Position numbers and translations under genes: made by a program. The notes below the pieces were generated by a model. It saw only the letters and a program-made list of their open reading frames with translations, ran no database searches and was not told where the DNA came from. Shown here piece after piece: positions 9,339-18,378 of a stretch of DNA of 64,000 nucleotides. Origin of the DNA: Aneurinibacillus terranovensis DSM 18919 (GTDB lineage Bacteria > Bacillota > Bacilli > Aneurinibacillales > Aneurinibacillaceae); NCBI RefSeq assembly GCF_000430625.1, contig NZ_KE387171.1:162240-226239 (forward strand). Reading direction: 5' to 3'. Positions within the stretch are counted from its first letter, which is position 1. Each line of letters opens with the position of its first letter.

Positions 9339-9339
9339 T
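9311..9339 (+). promoter_or_regulatory. SigmaA-type promoter of the deoR-family operon
   Basis: TTGTCA (9311-9316), a 17-bp spacer and TATAAT (9334-9339) lie 46 bases before the ATG at 9386. Confidence 0.75.
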
Positions 9340-9385
9340 AATCATAAAGACTTACCGCAAACAGAGCGGAGGTGAAGCAAAATAA

Positions 9386-10186
9386 ATGTACCAGGAAGAA
9401 CGGCTGCTTGCGATTTTACAGCATATAAAACAACATCACCGGGTAAGTGTTCAGGAGATTTGTCATTTGTTTGGCGTCTCCCGCGATACAGCCCGGCGTG
9501 ACATTGTAAAACTGGAAGAACAGGGCGCGATTGTGCGAACCCGCGGAGGCGCGATACTGCCCACTCTTACAAAGGAAATCAACAATTATAAAGAACGCTT
9601 GCTGTTCGAATCGACAGGAAAGCGAGCAATCGGAAGAACCGCTGCTTCCTTGATAAAAAACGGTGATTACATCATTATGGATGCATCTACGACGGTACAA
9701 TTCGCAGCGGAATACTTCTGCTCAGAAAATAATGTTGTTGTCACCAATTCAATTGACATCGCCGGAATTCTCACGAGTAAAAAACAGGTGTCCATCCATT
9801 TGCTCGGGGGCAAACTGAATAGTGAACACCGCCATGTATGCGGTGCACAGACGATTGCGATGTTAGCCGATTATCAAGTCGATAAGTTGTTCCTCGGAGC
9901 CTGCGGGATTACTGCCGAGGGCCTTTCTTACCCTCATGAAGAGGATGGGAATGTAAAGAGAGAAATGATTAAACGGGCCGACCAGGTCATCGTTCTAGCC
10001 GATCACTCAAAATTCGGCAAAAAATTATTTTACCGCGTTGCCAGTCTTGACGATATCGATCTGATCATCACGGACCGGGAACCCGATGGAGACATTGCTG
10101 ACATCTTACATCAACATGAAATTGAAATGATGGTAGTACCGGGAGAACATACAAATATGGAAAGGGGCAGCGGGAGATGGAATTAA
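9386..10186 (+). CDS. DeoR/GlpR-family transcriptional regulator
   Basis: Repressor of 266 residues. The N-terminal DeoR-type helix-turn-helix spans about residues 5-60 (VSVQEICHLFGVSRDTARRDI). The C-terminal sugar-phosphate sensor domain of the DeoRC type carries the marks TRGGA, DASTT, TNS, LLGG and LADHSKFG. GGAGGTG precedes the ATG. The gene overlaps the downstream HAD phosphatase by 10 bases, so the pair is one operon. Family members respond to phosphorylated sugars, so it probably controls a sugar-phosphate clearing function. The ligand is unknown. Confidence 0.92.
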   Translation: MYQEERLLAILQHIKQHHRVSVQEICHLFGVSRDTARRDIVKLEEQGAIVRTRGGAILPTLTKEINNYKERLLFESTGKRAIGRTAASLIKNGDYIIMDASTTVQFAAEYFCSENNVVVTNSIDIAGILTSKKQVSIHLLGGKLNSEHRHVCGAQTIAMLADYQVDKLFLGACGITAEGLSYPHEEDGNVKREMIKRADQVIVLADHSKFGKKLFYRVASLDDIDLIITDREPDGDIADILHQHEIEMMVVPGEHTNMERGSGRWN

Positions 10187-11037
10187 TTGCATTGGATATG
10201 GATGGAACGCTACTCACCAGCCGGGGGGAAATTAGCAAGGAAAACGCTCACGCTATTAAAGAAGTGCAACAAAAAGGAATTAAAGTCGTCATTGCAACGG
10301 GAAGATCCTTGGATAGCGCAAAAATAAGGCTCGAACAGGCTGAATTGATATGTCCAATCATTAGCGTGAACGGGGCGGCCATTTTTTTAGAAGATGGAAC
10401 AAAAGTGGATAGTACTCCTTTGAGTTTGAACACCGTTCACGAGATTCTTACGATCCTGCATGAAAAATATATATACTGTGAAATCTATACAAACTATGGT
10501 ACATACACGACCGATGATGTGAAGCAAAAATTAATGGTAGAAGTGGATTATGTTAAAAGTATTAATTCCGAACAAAACGCAAACCAACTATTGAATGCTG
10601 TTGAGAAGCAAAATCAGCAGGCTCTGCTTCATTTTGTTAAAAGTTTTGATGAGGTATTATCCAGGGAAGACCTTGAAATCTATAAAATTTTAACTTTTTC
10701 TCTGGATGAAAAAAAATTAACGGAGATACGTTCCAAATTAACAGGCATGAGCGATTTGTTTATTAGCTCTTCGGCCTACCACAATATTGAAATCACGAAT
10801 ACAGAAGCCCACAAAGGAAATGCATTGCGTAAGATAGCCGATTATTATCACATTCCCCTGAAGAAAACGATGGCAATCGGGGATAACATGAATGACTTAA
10901 CCATGCTGCAAACAGCCGGGATCGGTGTGGCCATGGGAAATGCCGTCGATGAAATAAAAAACATTTGCCGCTTCACGACTAAAATAAACGACGAGCACGG
11001 CGTGCAATACGCGATTGAACATTTTACCGGTCGTTAA
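10177..11037 (+). CDS. Cof-type HAD-superfamily sugar phosphatase
   Basis: Hydrolase of 286 residues from the Cof/YwtE/YidA group of HAD phosphatases with a C2b cap. It has the nucleophile motif DMDGTL at residues 7-12, motif II in ATGRS (about 45), and the conserved Lys in KGNAL (about 211). Motif III/IV reads GDNMNDLTML (about 235). It follows the DeoR regulator with a 10-base overlap and a GGGAG site, and should dephosphorylate the sugar phosphate that the regulator senses. The exact substrate cannot be read from sequence. Confidence 0.92.
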   Translation: MELIALDMDGTLLTSRGEISKENAHAIKEVQQKGIKVVIATGRSLDSAKIRLEQAELICPIISVNGAAIFLEDGTKVDSTPLSLNTVHEILTILHEKYIYCEIYTNYGTYTTDDVKQKLMVEVDYVKSINSEQNANQLLNAVEKQNQQALLHFVKSFDEVLSREDLEIYKILTFSLDEKKLTEIRSKLTGMSDLFISSSAYHNIEITNTEAHKGNALRKIADYYHIPLKKTMAIGDNMNDLTMLQTAGIGVAMGNAVDEIKNICRFTTKINDEHGVQYAIEHFTGR

Positions 11038-11100
11038 TCTTGTTGTTTAATCTTTACCTGCTGGCGTGACAGTTGATATTCAGGCTGGCGTGACAGGGAT

Positions 11101-11144
11101 GTAGATTGAAGCCCTTTCCTAAACAGGAAGGGGCCTCATCTACG
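11101..11144. terminator. Hairpin between convergent genes
   Basis: An imperfect inverted repeat starts with GTAGAT (11101) and ends with ATCTAC (about 11143), with GCCC and TTCCT arms inside. It lacks a long T-run. It is probably the terminator shared by the HAD gene and the CotX gene. Just before it, the 13-mer GCTGGCGTGACAG is repeated at 11060-11072 and 11084-11096. Confidence 0.45.
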
Positions 11145-11151
11145 GTTTACT

Positions 11152-11634
11152 TTAAAAAGTCGATAAAATATCAAGCTTTACAATTAGGGCCATTAATACC
11201 TGAATTAAGAGCCGGATATTGGCCGCAATGTCTAGATTTGTTGCCGTTACACTAACGCCGCGTGAATTTGCGATATACGTCTTTTGATGACTGATTTGTT
11301 TCATTTGCGTTTTCTGGAGAAGCTCCTGTATGATTTGTGCCCCTCTTTCACTGCTTGCAATTGAAACACTTACAATAGCGGTAATTGCAACCTGCAGTGC
11401 TGCCTGAAGATTTACTGCCGCTTGTGTATCTGTAGTCGTTACTGTTATATCACAAGAGTCTTTAATAATAATAGCTTCCTCGGATTTTTGCAGGGTATCG
11501 GCGAGTGCGATAGCTTTCTGTTCAATTGCAGCGTTGGCATGTTCCAACGGATGAACACCACTTTTATCTAATGCACGAATCCTTTTAGATTCGTTTCGGT
11601 GGTGCCTGCCCGATTTTCTTACTTTTTTAGACAT
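11152..11634 (-). CDS. Spore coat protein X/V family
   Basis: Protein of 160 residues from the CotX/CotV family (spore coat X/V repeat), which forms the insoluble outer coat or crust of spores. It contains two copies of the family repeat. The first is around residues 55-100 (IIKDSCDITVTTTDTQAAV then LQAALQVAI). The second is around 115-160 (ANSRGVSVTATNLDIAANI then RLLIQVLMALIVKLDI). The N-terminus is Arg/Lys/His-rich. AAGGAG precedes the ATG. The CotW-like gene lies upstream on the same strand, which supports a coat locus. Expression in the mother cell late in sporulation is expected from the family. Confidence 0.88.
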   Translation of the reverse strand: MSKKVRKSGRHHRNESKRIRALDKSGVHPLEHANAAIEQKAIALADTLQKSEEAIIIKDSCDITVTTTDTQAAVNLQAALQVAITAIVSVSIASSERGAQIIQELLQKTQMKQISHQKTYIANSRGVSVTATNLDIAANIRLLIQVLMALIVKLDILSTF

Positions 11635-11734
11635 TTATTATCTATCTCCTTTTCAGCTTATAAGTGTACAATTTTCGCTTTTGTATAGACAGTTCTCTAC
11701 GCAATCGTACCTTGCCTTATTAAAGAAAACTTGG

Positions 11735-11872
11735 CTAGCGCCAAACCGAAGGCGCAGATGATAGCCTTAGTTGCACTTATGCGTATAGGAAAGTTATACT
11801 TTCCTATCTTGAAATAACTTTATTTCATCATCTGTTGGTGTTGCGTTAGCGGCATGGATGTCTATACGCATA
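11735..11872. repeat. Nested inverted repeats between coat genes
   Basis: No gene is seen here. ATGCGTATA (about 11778-11786) is matched by TATACGCAT (about 11862-11870), and CAGATGAT (about 11756) by ATCATCTG (about 11827). Two small inner hairpins (GGAAAGTTATACTTTCC and TGAAATAACTTTATTTCA) lie between. The nested layout suggests a small non-autonomous element or a structured RNA. Confidence 0.4.
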
Positions 11873-11874
11873 AA

Positions 11875-11919
11875 AAGAAAGTAGCCGTGACGCGGTTCGT
11901 CTACGGCTGCTTTCTTTTT
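11875..11919. terminator. Terminator of the CotW-like gene
   Basis: AGAAAGTAGCCGTGACG pairs with the complementary arm CGTCTACGGCTGCTTTCT, with A- and T-runs outside on both sides. It ends just past the stop of the minus-strand gene at 11921. Confidence 0.7.
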
Positions 11920-11920
11920 A

Positions 11921-12160
11921 TCATTGCTTCTCTGAACTGGCATCTAACTCAACCAACCGGGTATTATGTGCATGCAAAAACTCGTCCACCTGTTTTTTCA
12001 GGTTTTCAACCAATGTTATTATTTCTTGCTTTTGTTCTTCCGAGAGATTGGTTTTTTTATCCGGTGTAATTTCATATTTATTTAATACGTCTGAAACTAA
12101 TATTTTGGCTATATCGAATGTAATATCATCCAACTGTTTCATACTATTCGAATCGCTCAA
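11921..12160 (-). CDS. CotW-like spore coat protein
   Basis: Acidic, helical protein of 79 residues. The pattern of a short acidic N-terminus, then DIAKILVSDVLNKYEITPDK, then a stretch ending in EEQKQEIITLVENLKKQVD resembles CotW of Bacillus subtilis as I remember it (MLVQNIF..HGVTKDK..EEKEMLLNLVKDL). It lies upstream of a CotX/V gene, as cotW does beside cotX. A GGAGGAATGAG-type site precedes the start. It is shorter than CotW and lacks the long basic tail. Coat or crust assembly is a likely role, but the homology is from memory. Confidence 0.65.
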   Translation of the reverse strand: MSDSNSMKQLDDITFDIAKILVSDVLNKYEITPDKKTNLSEEQKQEIITLVENLKKQVDEFLHAHNTRLVELDASSEKQ

Positions 12161-12209
12161 AACTCATTCCTCCTTTTTAATTCTATATATGAAAAAATAA
12201 CCATCACGG

Positions 12210-12338
12210 TTACTTGGAAAAAGAAAAAAAAAGGGGCTGTCCTAAAAAGGGCCCAGCTGCCTGCTGATTAGCTTCCTGGAACGCTTGCTGCTCGCTCTCG
12301 CTTTTATACCGGTTGTATATTTGTTCAAGATTGTCCAT
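12210..12338 (-). CDS. Small Gln/Glu-rich protein (42 aa), possible spore protein
   Basis: A 42-codon frame has an excellent ribosome binding site (GGAGGGTGATACAA before ATG). It starts MDNLEQIYNRYKSESEQQ and is rich in Gln, Glu and Ala. The last seven codons run through a T9 tract and then C and T5, so the C-terminus is Phe-rich and length changes in the tract would alter it. It lies between the CotW-like gene and the alpha-glucosidase, on the same strand as the coat genes. I recognise no family. The start signal makes it likely to be translated. Confidence 0.5.
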   Translation of the reverse strand: MDNLEQIYNRYKSESEQQAFQEANQQAAGPFLGQPLFFSFSK

Positions 12339-12428
12339 TTGTATCACCCTCCTACCCTTTTATGCATTCTTCCAAATGCAATTTTATTCATTCGGCACAC
12401 CGTGGATCTTGAGTTAAGAGAGCACAAC

Positions 12429-14114
12429 TTAACGAGATAATTTGTATACGCGCGATTCGTACGGACGAAGGAGAAACTCTTTTATATCCTGATTTACATC
12501 GACCGTGTAATTGCTTATTAGCAGCTCTTTCGAATGAAATTGAATGTCTGGCGGCAGCGTAAAGACCGTTTCTTGCTGATAGAAATTATTAAGGACCAAA
12601 AGCTCTTCCTTTCCTAATTTTCTTGTATAGGCGAATATTGAATCATGGTCTTCTAAAATCAGATCATAGGAGCCATACACAATAATTTCATGCCGCTTAC
12701 GAAGTTCAATTAACTTTTTATAATGGTAAAACACAGAGTTTGCATCCTCTAAAGCCCGGGCCACATTAATTTCTTTATAATTAGGATTGGCCCGAATCCA
12801 CGGCGTTCCTGTTGTAAAACCTGCATGCGGCCCGCTGGTCCACTGCATCGGAGTTCTGCCATTATCACGGCTTTTTGCATAAATTGATTCCATTACTTCT
12901 TTTGGATTCAAGCCTTGTTTGTCCACTCTATCCCTGTAAATATTTGACGTTTCAATATCTTTATATTCCTCAATCGTTTCAAAACGTACATTTGTCATTC
13001 CAATTTCTTCACCCTGATAAATGTATGGGGTTCCCTGCATCATATGGAGCAGTGTAGCGAGCATTTTTGCCGATTCAGTCCGATATTCCTTATCGTTTCC
13101 AAACCTTGAAACAATTCGCGGCTGGTCATGATTGTTCCAGTATAAGCTGTTCCATCCTTGTTCCCCCAGGCTTTTTTGCCATTTTGTCAGGTTTTCTTTT
13201 AAATCATGCAGGTCGAGAGGTTTTAGATCCCACTTTCTTTTCCCTGGTTGTTTGTCTAAGCTCATATGTTCAAACTGGAATACCATATTTAATTCATGGC
13301 GTTCTTCGGCAGTATACAACCGGGCCTGCTCCGGGGTCACTCCGGGGCATTCCCCTACGGTTAAAATGTCGTACGCTGACAAAACTTCCCGATTCATTTC
13401 TTGAAGAAAATCATGAACCCGTTCCCCATTTGGGTGATATTCTTTATTATGGATGTTTCCATTCTTGAAATCTTCATAGGAAGAGAGAAATTCTTTTTTA
13501 GAAATCATGTTGATCACATCCATCCGGAAACCATCAACACCTTTATCCAGCCAAAATCTAATCATGTCATAAATTTCTCGGCGAACTGAGGGATTCTCCC
13601 AGTTTAAATCCGGCTGTTTTTTGGAAAACATGTGAAGATAGTATTCTCCCGTCGCGTTATCATACTGCCAGGAAGAGCCGCCGAATGAGGCAGTCCAATC
13701 CGTCGGCTCTTTTCCGTCTACACCCGGACGCCATATATAATAGTCACGATACGGACTGCCTTTTGACTTGCGGGATTCAACAAACCATGGATGCTCATCC
13801 GATGTGTGGTTAACGACTAAATCCATCACCAATTTTATCCCTCGTTTATGCATCTCTTCAAGCATGTGTTCCCAATCCTGCATGGTACCAAATTCATCCA
13901 TTATGTCCCGGTAATCGCTAATATCGTACCCGTTATCATCATTGGGTGATTTGTAGACAGGAGATAACCATACAACGTCTATCCCAAGCTTTTTTAAATA
14001 ATCCAGCCTGGAAATAATCCCTTGAATATCCCCGATTCCATCCCCGTTGCTATCCATAAAGCTTCTTGGGTAAATTTGATATACGACACTCTCTTTCCAC
14101 CACGCTTTTTTCAT
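12429..14114 (-). CDS. Oligo-1,6-glucosidase / alpha-glucosidase (GH13)
   Basis: Cytoplasmic glycosidase of 561 residues, GH13 subfamily 31 (MalL, oligo-1,6-glucosidase, trehalose-6-phosphate hydrolase group). Family motifs are present: the N-terminal KESVVYQIYPRSF, the calcium site DSNGDGIGD, DLVVNHTSDEHPWF, the nucleophile Asp in DGFRMDVI (about residue 198), the general acid Glu in TVGECPGV and the transition-state Asp in NHDQPR. It has no signal peptide. The ATG at 14114 with GGAAGG eight bases upstream is preferred to the GTG at 14123. A sucrose-locus operator lies 18 bases upstream, so it is probably co-regulated with the PTS genes. Isomaltulose or sucrose-type substrates are plausible. 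Confidence 0.92.
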   Translation of the reverse strand: MKKAWWKESVVYQIYPRSFMDSNGDGIGDIQGIISRLDYLKKLGIDVVWLSPVYKSPNDDNGYDISDYRDIMDEFGTMQDWEHMLEEMHKRGIKLVMDLVVNHTSDEHPWFVESRKSKGSPYRDYYIWRPGVDGKEPTDWTASFGGSSWQYDNATGEYYLHMFSKKQPDLNWENPSVRREIYDMIRFWLDKGVDGFRMDVINMISKKEFLSSYEDFKNGNIHNKEYHPNGERVHDFLQEMNREVLSAYDILTVGECPGVTPEQARLYTAEERHELNMVFQFEHMSLDKQPGKRKWDLKPLDLHDLKENLTKWQKSLGEQGWNSLYWNNHDQPRIVSRFGNDKEYRTESAKMLATLLHMMQGTPYIYQGEEIGMTNVRFETIEEYKDIETSNIYRDRVDKQGLNPKEVMESIYAKSRDNGRTPMQWTSGPHAGFTTGTPWIRANPNYKEINVARALEDANSVFYHYKKLIELRKRHEIIVYGSYDLILEDHDSIFAYTRKLGKEELLVLNNFYQQETVFTLPPDIQFHSKELLISNYTVDVNQDIKEFLLRPYESRVYKLSR

Positions 14115-14131
14115 TCTAAACACCTTCCTTG

Positions 14132-14145
14132 TGTAAAGCTTTACA
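14132..14145. promoter_or_regulatory. LacI-type operator TGTAAAGCTTTACA
   Basis: Perfect 14-bp palindrome just upstream of the alpha-glucosidase start, identical to two sites upstream of the PTS gene. It is the likely binding site of the LacI regulator at 14208-15260. It also fits a CcpA cre loosely. Confidence 0.75.
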
Positions 14146-14207
14146 TTTTATTGCCTTTTGCGAAGAGGATTTTCATCCACCTGCAAAAGTTGAAATTGCT
14201 GCCGCCT

Positions 14208-15260
14208 TTACTGCGGAGAAAAAATATTGCCTATCATCCGTCCATCCGATGGTTTTACGCGTGCAACACTTTCCCTTAAATGAATCGTATAAGGAATCAA
14301 GTGCTTTTCAAATTTCAACTCATTTGATTCGATTTGCTTCAATAAAATTTCAGCGCCCACTTTTCCCAGATCAGTATAAGAATAATGGACGCCGGATAGT
14401 TTCAGGCGTAAAGCTTTCGCTAATACGGTATCATCCAGTCCCAGAACAGAAATTTCATCGGGTACGTTCACACCGTGATCCTGTAAACAGTTTATCGCCC
14501 CTATTGCCATCCCATCATTAACCGCAACAACGGCGGTTAGTTCCTTCTTTTCAGAAAGGAGCGATTCCATTTTCCAGTAACCATCCTCGATGGTGTAATC
14601 TCCATTTTTTATAAGGGCTTCCTCAACTTCCAATCCGCTTTCCAGAAGTGCGTGTACAAACCCCTGCTGTCTTTCGATAGCGTTTGTCGCATTAACAGGT
14701 CCTCCGATAAAGGCAAATTTTGAATGGCCAAGTTCGAATAACCGTTTGGTCGCTTCCTTAGCAAACCTATAGTTATCAAATGCAACATAAGGAATTTTTT
14801 CTTGGCTGGTTTTTTGCAACAGCACAACGACCGGGATGGGCAGTTTTTTAATGATTTTACTATGCTCTTTTTTAAACTCCCGTGTCGCAAATAAAATGCC
14901 TTCCACACGTTTCGAACGAAAGATTTCAAAATGTTTCATTTCGCTTTCAAAGCTGCCGTTTGAACAGGAAATGAGCAGATTAAAATCATGCTGTTGAAGC
15001 ACATCGTTTACCCCATTGATCGTACGTGGCAGGCCTTCCCCTATCATACTGTGAACAATCATCCCAACTAGATGCGTTTTCTTTTCCGCCAGTTCCCTGG
15101 CAAGTACATTAGGCCGGTATCCCGTTTCTTCAATGATCTTTTCTATTTTCTTACGCGTACTCTCTTTCACCGGCCCGGAGTTGTTGAACACCCGTGAGAC
15201 GGTCGCTATCGACACACCGCATTTTCTCGCAACTTCCTTTATGTTAATGTCTTTTTTCAT
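14208..15260 (-). CDS. LacI-family repressor of the sucrose/oligosaccharide locus
   Basis: Regulator of 350 residues. The LacI helix-turn-helix lies near residues 5-26 (IKEVARKCGVSIATVSRVF) with the hinge RPNVLAREL. A periplasmic-binding-protein-like effector domain follows, with conserved AVNDGMAIGA and EISVLGLDDT. The gene lies inside the locus, downstream of the GH32 gene. Four copies of a matching palindrome flank its targets: one before the glucosidase gene and three before the PTS gene. Repression relieved by sucrose, a sucrose phosphate or fructose is the likely logic, as in ScrR-type systems. Confidence 0.9.
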   Translation of the reverse strand: MKKDINIKEVARKCGVSIATVSRVFNNSGPVKESTRKKIEKIIEETGYRPNVLARELAEKKTHLVGMIVHSMIGEGLPRTINGVNDVLQQHDFNLLISCSNGSFESEMKHFEIFRSKRVEGILFATREFKKEHSKIIKKLPIPVVVLLQKTSQEKIPYVAFDNYRFAKEATKRLFELGHSKFAFIGGPVNATNAIERQQGFVHALLESGLEVEEALIKNGDYTIEDGYWKMESLLSEKKELTAVVAVNDGMAIGAINCLQDHGVNVPDEISVLGLDDTVLAKALRLKLSGVHYSYTDLGKVGAEILLKQIESNELKFEKHLIPYTIHLRESVARVKPSDGRMIGNIFSPQ

Positions 15261-15327
15261 TAATGCCTCCTAAGTAACTGAAATAACTAGGAACATTATA
15301 CACAAGCCTACAAACGAAGGGGGGTGA

Positions 15328-16797
15328 CTAATAATCCCATTTCATTGCTTTGAAGCGGGCCTCCCCGCCGATAGCAAAGAATTGAATCTTCCTGCTTTCT
15401 GGTTTGGAAAATATCCTGCCTGTAAACACTTCTTCCCCATCGTTGACAAAAATCTCTACTGATGATGAATCAACAAAAATGTGAAACTTTATTTTTTCCG
15501 CTTCCAGCCGGCATTTTCTTACCGTTCCATATTCCGCCGCCACTGGTTCTCCCGAATCGCTCCGGTCAAAAACCACCTTTTTATTGAGCCAATCAAACTT
15601 TATGATTGTTTTTTCTTTTTCTCCTACCCGCAGGTGTATGCCAAACTCATCCGCATCCTTATTATGAAACTCACATATCAATTCATACACCGCACCTTCG
15701 AACCCATTAAATGCTTGGATTTCATTATTGAGCGTTTCTTCCATCTCTTGTTTTTGTGTACGCAATGTTTGCAACTCCGGGATCGGCTGTTGAATTAATT
15801 TATTATTTTTGATTGACAGTTCTCTGGGCAGTGTTAAACAATGCGCCCAGCCATTTACACTAGTCGGAGTCTCAATATCAGGCAATCCCATCCATCCGAC
15901 CAAAAGGCGCCGTCCGTTCGGGTCCAGCATCGTTTGCGGCGCATAAAAATCAAACCCCCTGTCCAATTCAATAAATTCACCGTGAATAAAACACCGGGTT
16001 TCAAGGTTTATCTTTTCGCCCATCAGGTAACCGGATTGGTAAATATTTTGATAAAAATCACCTTCCGGCTGCAATCCCTGCGGAGAAAACATAAGAATCC
16101 CGTTGTTTTCCAATTCAAAGTAATCGGGGCATTCCCACATGAATCCAAAGGTTTGTAAACCGGTTTCAATTTCACCCACGAACTCCCAGTGAGTGAGGTC
16201 AGGAGATCGGTACAGTACAGCACACCCGGTTTTATTCACACGCTGAGCGCCAATTACGGCATAGAATGTATCCCCTTGTTTCCACAGCTTCGGGTCGCGA
16301 AAATGATCCGTATACCCTGCGGGAACACTTCGGATGACAGGCTCCGCAAATTTTGCAATCTTACCTTGTCTGTCCATCACCGCCATACACTGATATGGAT
16401 GTCTTATCCAGTTCTCATCCCGCGTATTGCCGGTATAGAACAGATAAAGCTTTCCGTTATATTCCAGAGCACTACCTGAATACACACCGTGGCTTTCAAA
16501 ATACTCTTTCGGTTCAATTCCTATTCTACCATTATCCCAATGGACCAGGTCCTTTGATTTCATATGATACCAGTATTTCAATCCATGAACCGGACCTAGC
16601 GGGAACCACTGGTAAAACAAATGATATTCACCATTAAAATAAGAAAATCCATTTGGATCATTTAATAATCCTGTCTCCGGTTGAATATGAAATGTCTGCC
16701 GCCACAAACAGTTAGCCACCCGCATTTTTAATGCATCCAGTTCTTCACGGGCAACATCTTCAATGCGCCGATAACGTTGTTCATTTGTCCATTCCAT
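15328..16797 (-). CDS. Sucrose-6-phosphate hydrolase (GH32)
   Basis: Cytoplasmic beta-fructosidase of about 489 residues. The GH32 nucleophile Asp is in LLNDPNGFSY (about residue 47), the transition-state Asp in FRDPKLW and the acid/base Glu in WECPDYF. A C-terminal beta-sandwich follows, with SSSVEIFVNDGEEVFT. There is no signal peptide. This fits an enzyme that splits sucrose-6-phosphate delivered by the PTS permease encoded just upstream. The ATG at 16797, with GAGGG upstream, is preferred to a TTG seven codons earlier. Order PTS-hydrolase-repressor-glucosidase supports one regulon. The symbol scrB or sacA would fit; I leave it empty because the naming depends on the organism. Confidence 0.93.
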   Translation of the reverse strand: MEWTNEQRYRRIEDVAREELDALKMRVANCLWRQTFHIQPETGLLNDPNGFSYFNGEYHLFYQWFPLGPVHGLKYWYHMKSKDLVHWDNGRIGIEPKEYFESHGVYSGSALEYNGKLYLFYTGNTRDENWIRHPYQCMAVMDRQGKIAKFAEPVIRSVPAGYTDHFRDPKLWKQGDTFYAVIGAQRVNKTGCAVLYRSPDLTHWEFVGEIETGLQTFGFMWECPDYFELENNGILMFSPQGLQPEGDFYQNIYQSGYLMGEKINLETRCFIHGEFIELDRGFDFYAPQTMLDPNGRRLLVGWMGLPDIETPTSVNGWAHCLTLPRELSIKNNKLIQQPIPELQTLRTQKQEMEETLNNEIQAFNGFEGAVYELICEFHNKDADEFGIHLRVGEKEKTIIKFDWLNKKVVFDRSDSGEPVAAEYGTVRKCRLEAEKIKFHIFVDSSSVEIFVNDGEEVFTGRIFSKPESRKIQFFAIGGEARFKAMKWDY

Positions 16798-16905
16798 TTC
16801 GTTTACCCTCACTATCAAGAAAATAGGTGAAAAGAAAACCTGTCCGCTCTTTGTTTACTATTTAAAAAATACAGGAGAATCCTGGGATTTTCCTGTATTG
16901 CTCCG

Positions 16906-18360
16906 TTATCCAACTTCTAATCCGCTATCTTCACCTGCATTTTTCCGTTTTTCATATCTTCTGGACAAAATAATCGTAAATCCGAATGCAACGACAAAAG
17001 AAATGACCATACCGATAATATAATACAGCATACAATCAGGGCGAATCGAAATAATTCCCGGCAACCCGGCTGCACCCATGGCAACGGCCTTTACTTTAAA
17101 AAACGTACAGTAGGCGGATGCTACAGCAGAACCAACAATCGCACCGATAAACGGATATTTGAGCTTTAAATTAACCCCAAACATAGCAGGCTCCGTAATG
17201 CCAAGCAGGGCAGAGATCCCCGACGCTGAAGCAATACTCTTCATTTTGGCGTTTTTTGTAATTAACAGTACTGCCAATGTGGCTGCACCTTGGGCTACGT
17301 TAGACATTGCGGCTGTTGGGAAAATAAACGAGCCACCTGTTTTCGGAATATTGGCCAATAATTGCGTCTCCACTGCAATAAAGCTATTATGCATCCCGGT
17401 AATAACAATCGGTGCATAGAATAGCCCAAATATACCTCCGCCGATAAATCCGGTTGTGTTATAGAGCCAAACAAGGCCGTCTGTCAACAAATTACCTGCT
17501 GAACGTGTGATAGGACCCACAATTGTAAATGTCAAAACACCTGTAATGAAAATGGATAATAAAGGAGTTACTAAGTTATCTAACCAGGATGGGACGACCT
17601 TCCTGAGTGCCTGTTCTATTTTCGCCAGAATGTAGGATGATACGAGAACAGGCAGTACGGTTCCCTGATATCCAACCTTTTCGATGTTAAATCCAAAGAT
17701 ATGCCATGCCGGAACATTCCCTTTTACCAGTGCTGCACCATAACTATACCCATTTAACAAGTCGGGGTGAACCATTAACATACCAAGGGCAGCCCCTAAA
17801 AACGCATTGCCGCCAAATCGCTTCGTCGCGGAAAAACCAATCAAAATCGGCAAAAATACGAAGGCGGCATTGGCAAACGTGTTTATCATTGCAGCCAAGT
17901 CCGCAATATTCGGGTACGCTTGAATTAATGATTTACCTTTTACAAAAAAATTCTGAGCCGTAAACAGGTTATTAATCCCCATTAATAAACCACCGGCAAC
18001 AATCGCCGGAATGATCGGCACAAAAATATCGGACAGCGTTTTCACAAACTGCTGCAGAAGGTTTAACTTTTTTGCTCCGGCTCTCTTCACATCAGCGGTC
18101 GACATTTCTGTCATCCCGGTGAGATCAGCGAACTCCTTATATACTTGATTTACCGTTCCTGAGCCTATGATAATCTGAAATTGTCCTGCGGTTGAGAATG
18201 TCCCCTTAACAGCATCCATGCTGTCTAATTTCGCCTGGTCAACTTGCCCTTCATCTTTTAAGGCAAGGCGCAGCCGTGTAGCACAGTGCGCCGCAGCCGC
18301 AACATTCTCACTGCCGCCAACCGCGTCCAAAACTTCCTGGGCCACTTTTTTGTAATCCAT
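16906..18360 (-). CDS. PTS sucrose-type EIIBC permease
   Basis: Phosphotransferase transporter of 484 residues. The N-terminal EIIB domain has the phosphocysteine at residue 26 (HCATRLRL). It is followed by a membrane EIIC domain from about residue 105, with GITEPAMFGVNLK near 385-400, typical of the glucose/sucrose superfamily. There is no EIIA domain, so it must borrow EIIA from another PTS protein, as sucrose permeases commonly do. It is first in the locus and has three operator-like palindromes upstream. Trehalose or another disaccharide cannot be excluded, but the neighbouring GH32 gene favours sucrose. Confidence 0.92.
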   Translation of the reverse strand: MDYKKVAQEVLDAVGGSENVAAAAHCATRLRLALKDEGQVDQAKLDSMDAVKGTFSTAGQFQIIIGSGTVNQVYKEFADLTGMTEMSTADVKRAGAKKLNLLQQFVKTLSDIFVPIIPAIVAGGLLMGINNLFTAQNFFVKGKSLIQAYPNIADLAAMINTFANAAFVFLPILIGFSATKRFGGNAFLGAALGMLMVHPDLLNGYSYGAALVKGNVPAWHIFGFNIEKVGYQGTVLPVLVSSYILAKIEQALRKVVPSWLDNLVTPLLSIFITGVLTFTIVGPITRSAGNLLTDGLVWLYNTTGFIGGGIFGLFYAPIVITGMHNSFIAVETQLLANIPKTGGSFIFPTAAMSNVAQGAATLAVLLITKNAKMKSIASASGISALLGITEPAMFGVNLKLKYPFIGAIVGSAVASAYCTFFKVKAVAMGAAGLPGIISIRPDCMLYYIIGMVISFVVAFGFTIILSRRYEKRKNAGEDSGLEVG

Positions 18361-18378
18361 ATGATTTATCCTCCCTTT

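Noticed and set aside
11854-12069. A plus-strand frame of 71 codons
   Set aside because: It starts inside a terminator hairpin and runs antisense to the CotW-like gene.
12231-12250. GGGGCTGTCC next to an A-run, resembling an insertion sequence end
   Set aside because: No matching inverted end or transposase was seen, and the bases are part of the small frame at 12210-12338. A similar string at 50815-50846 is a hairpin terminator arm.
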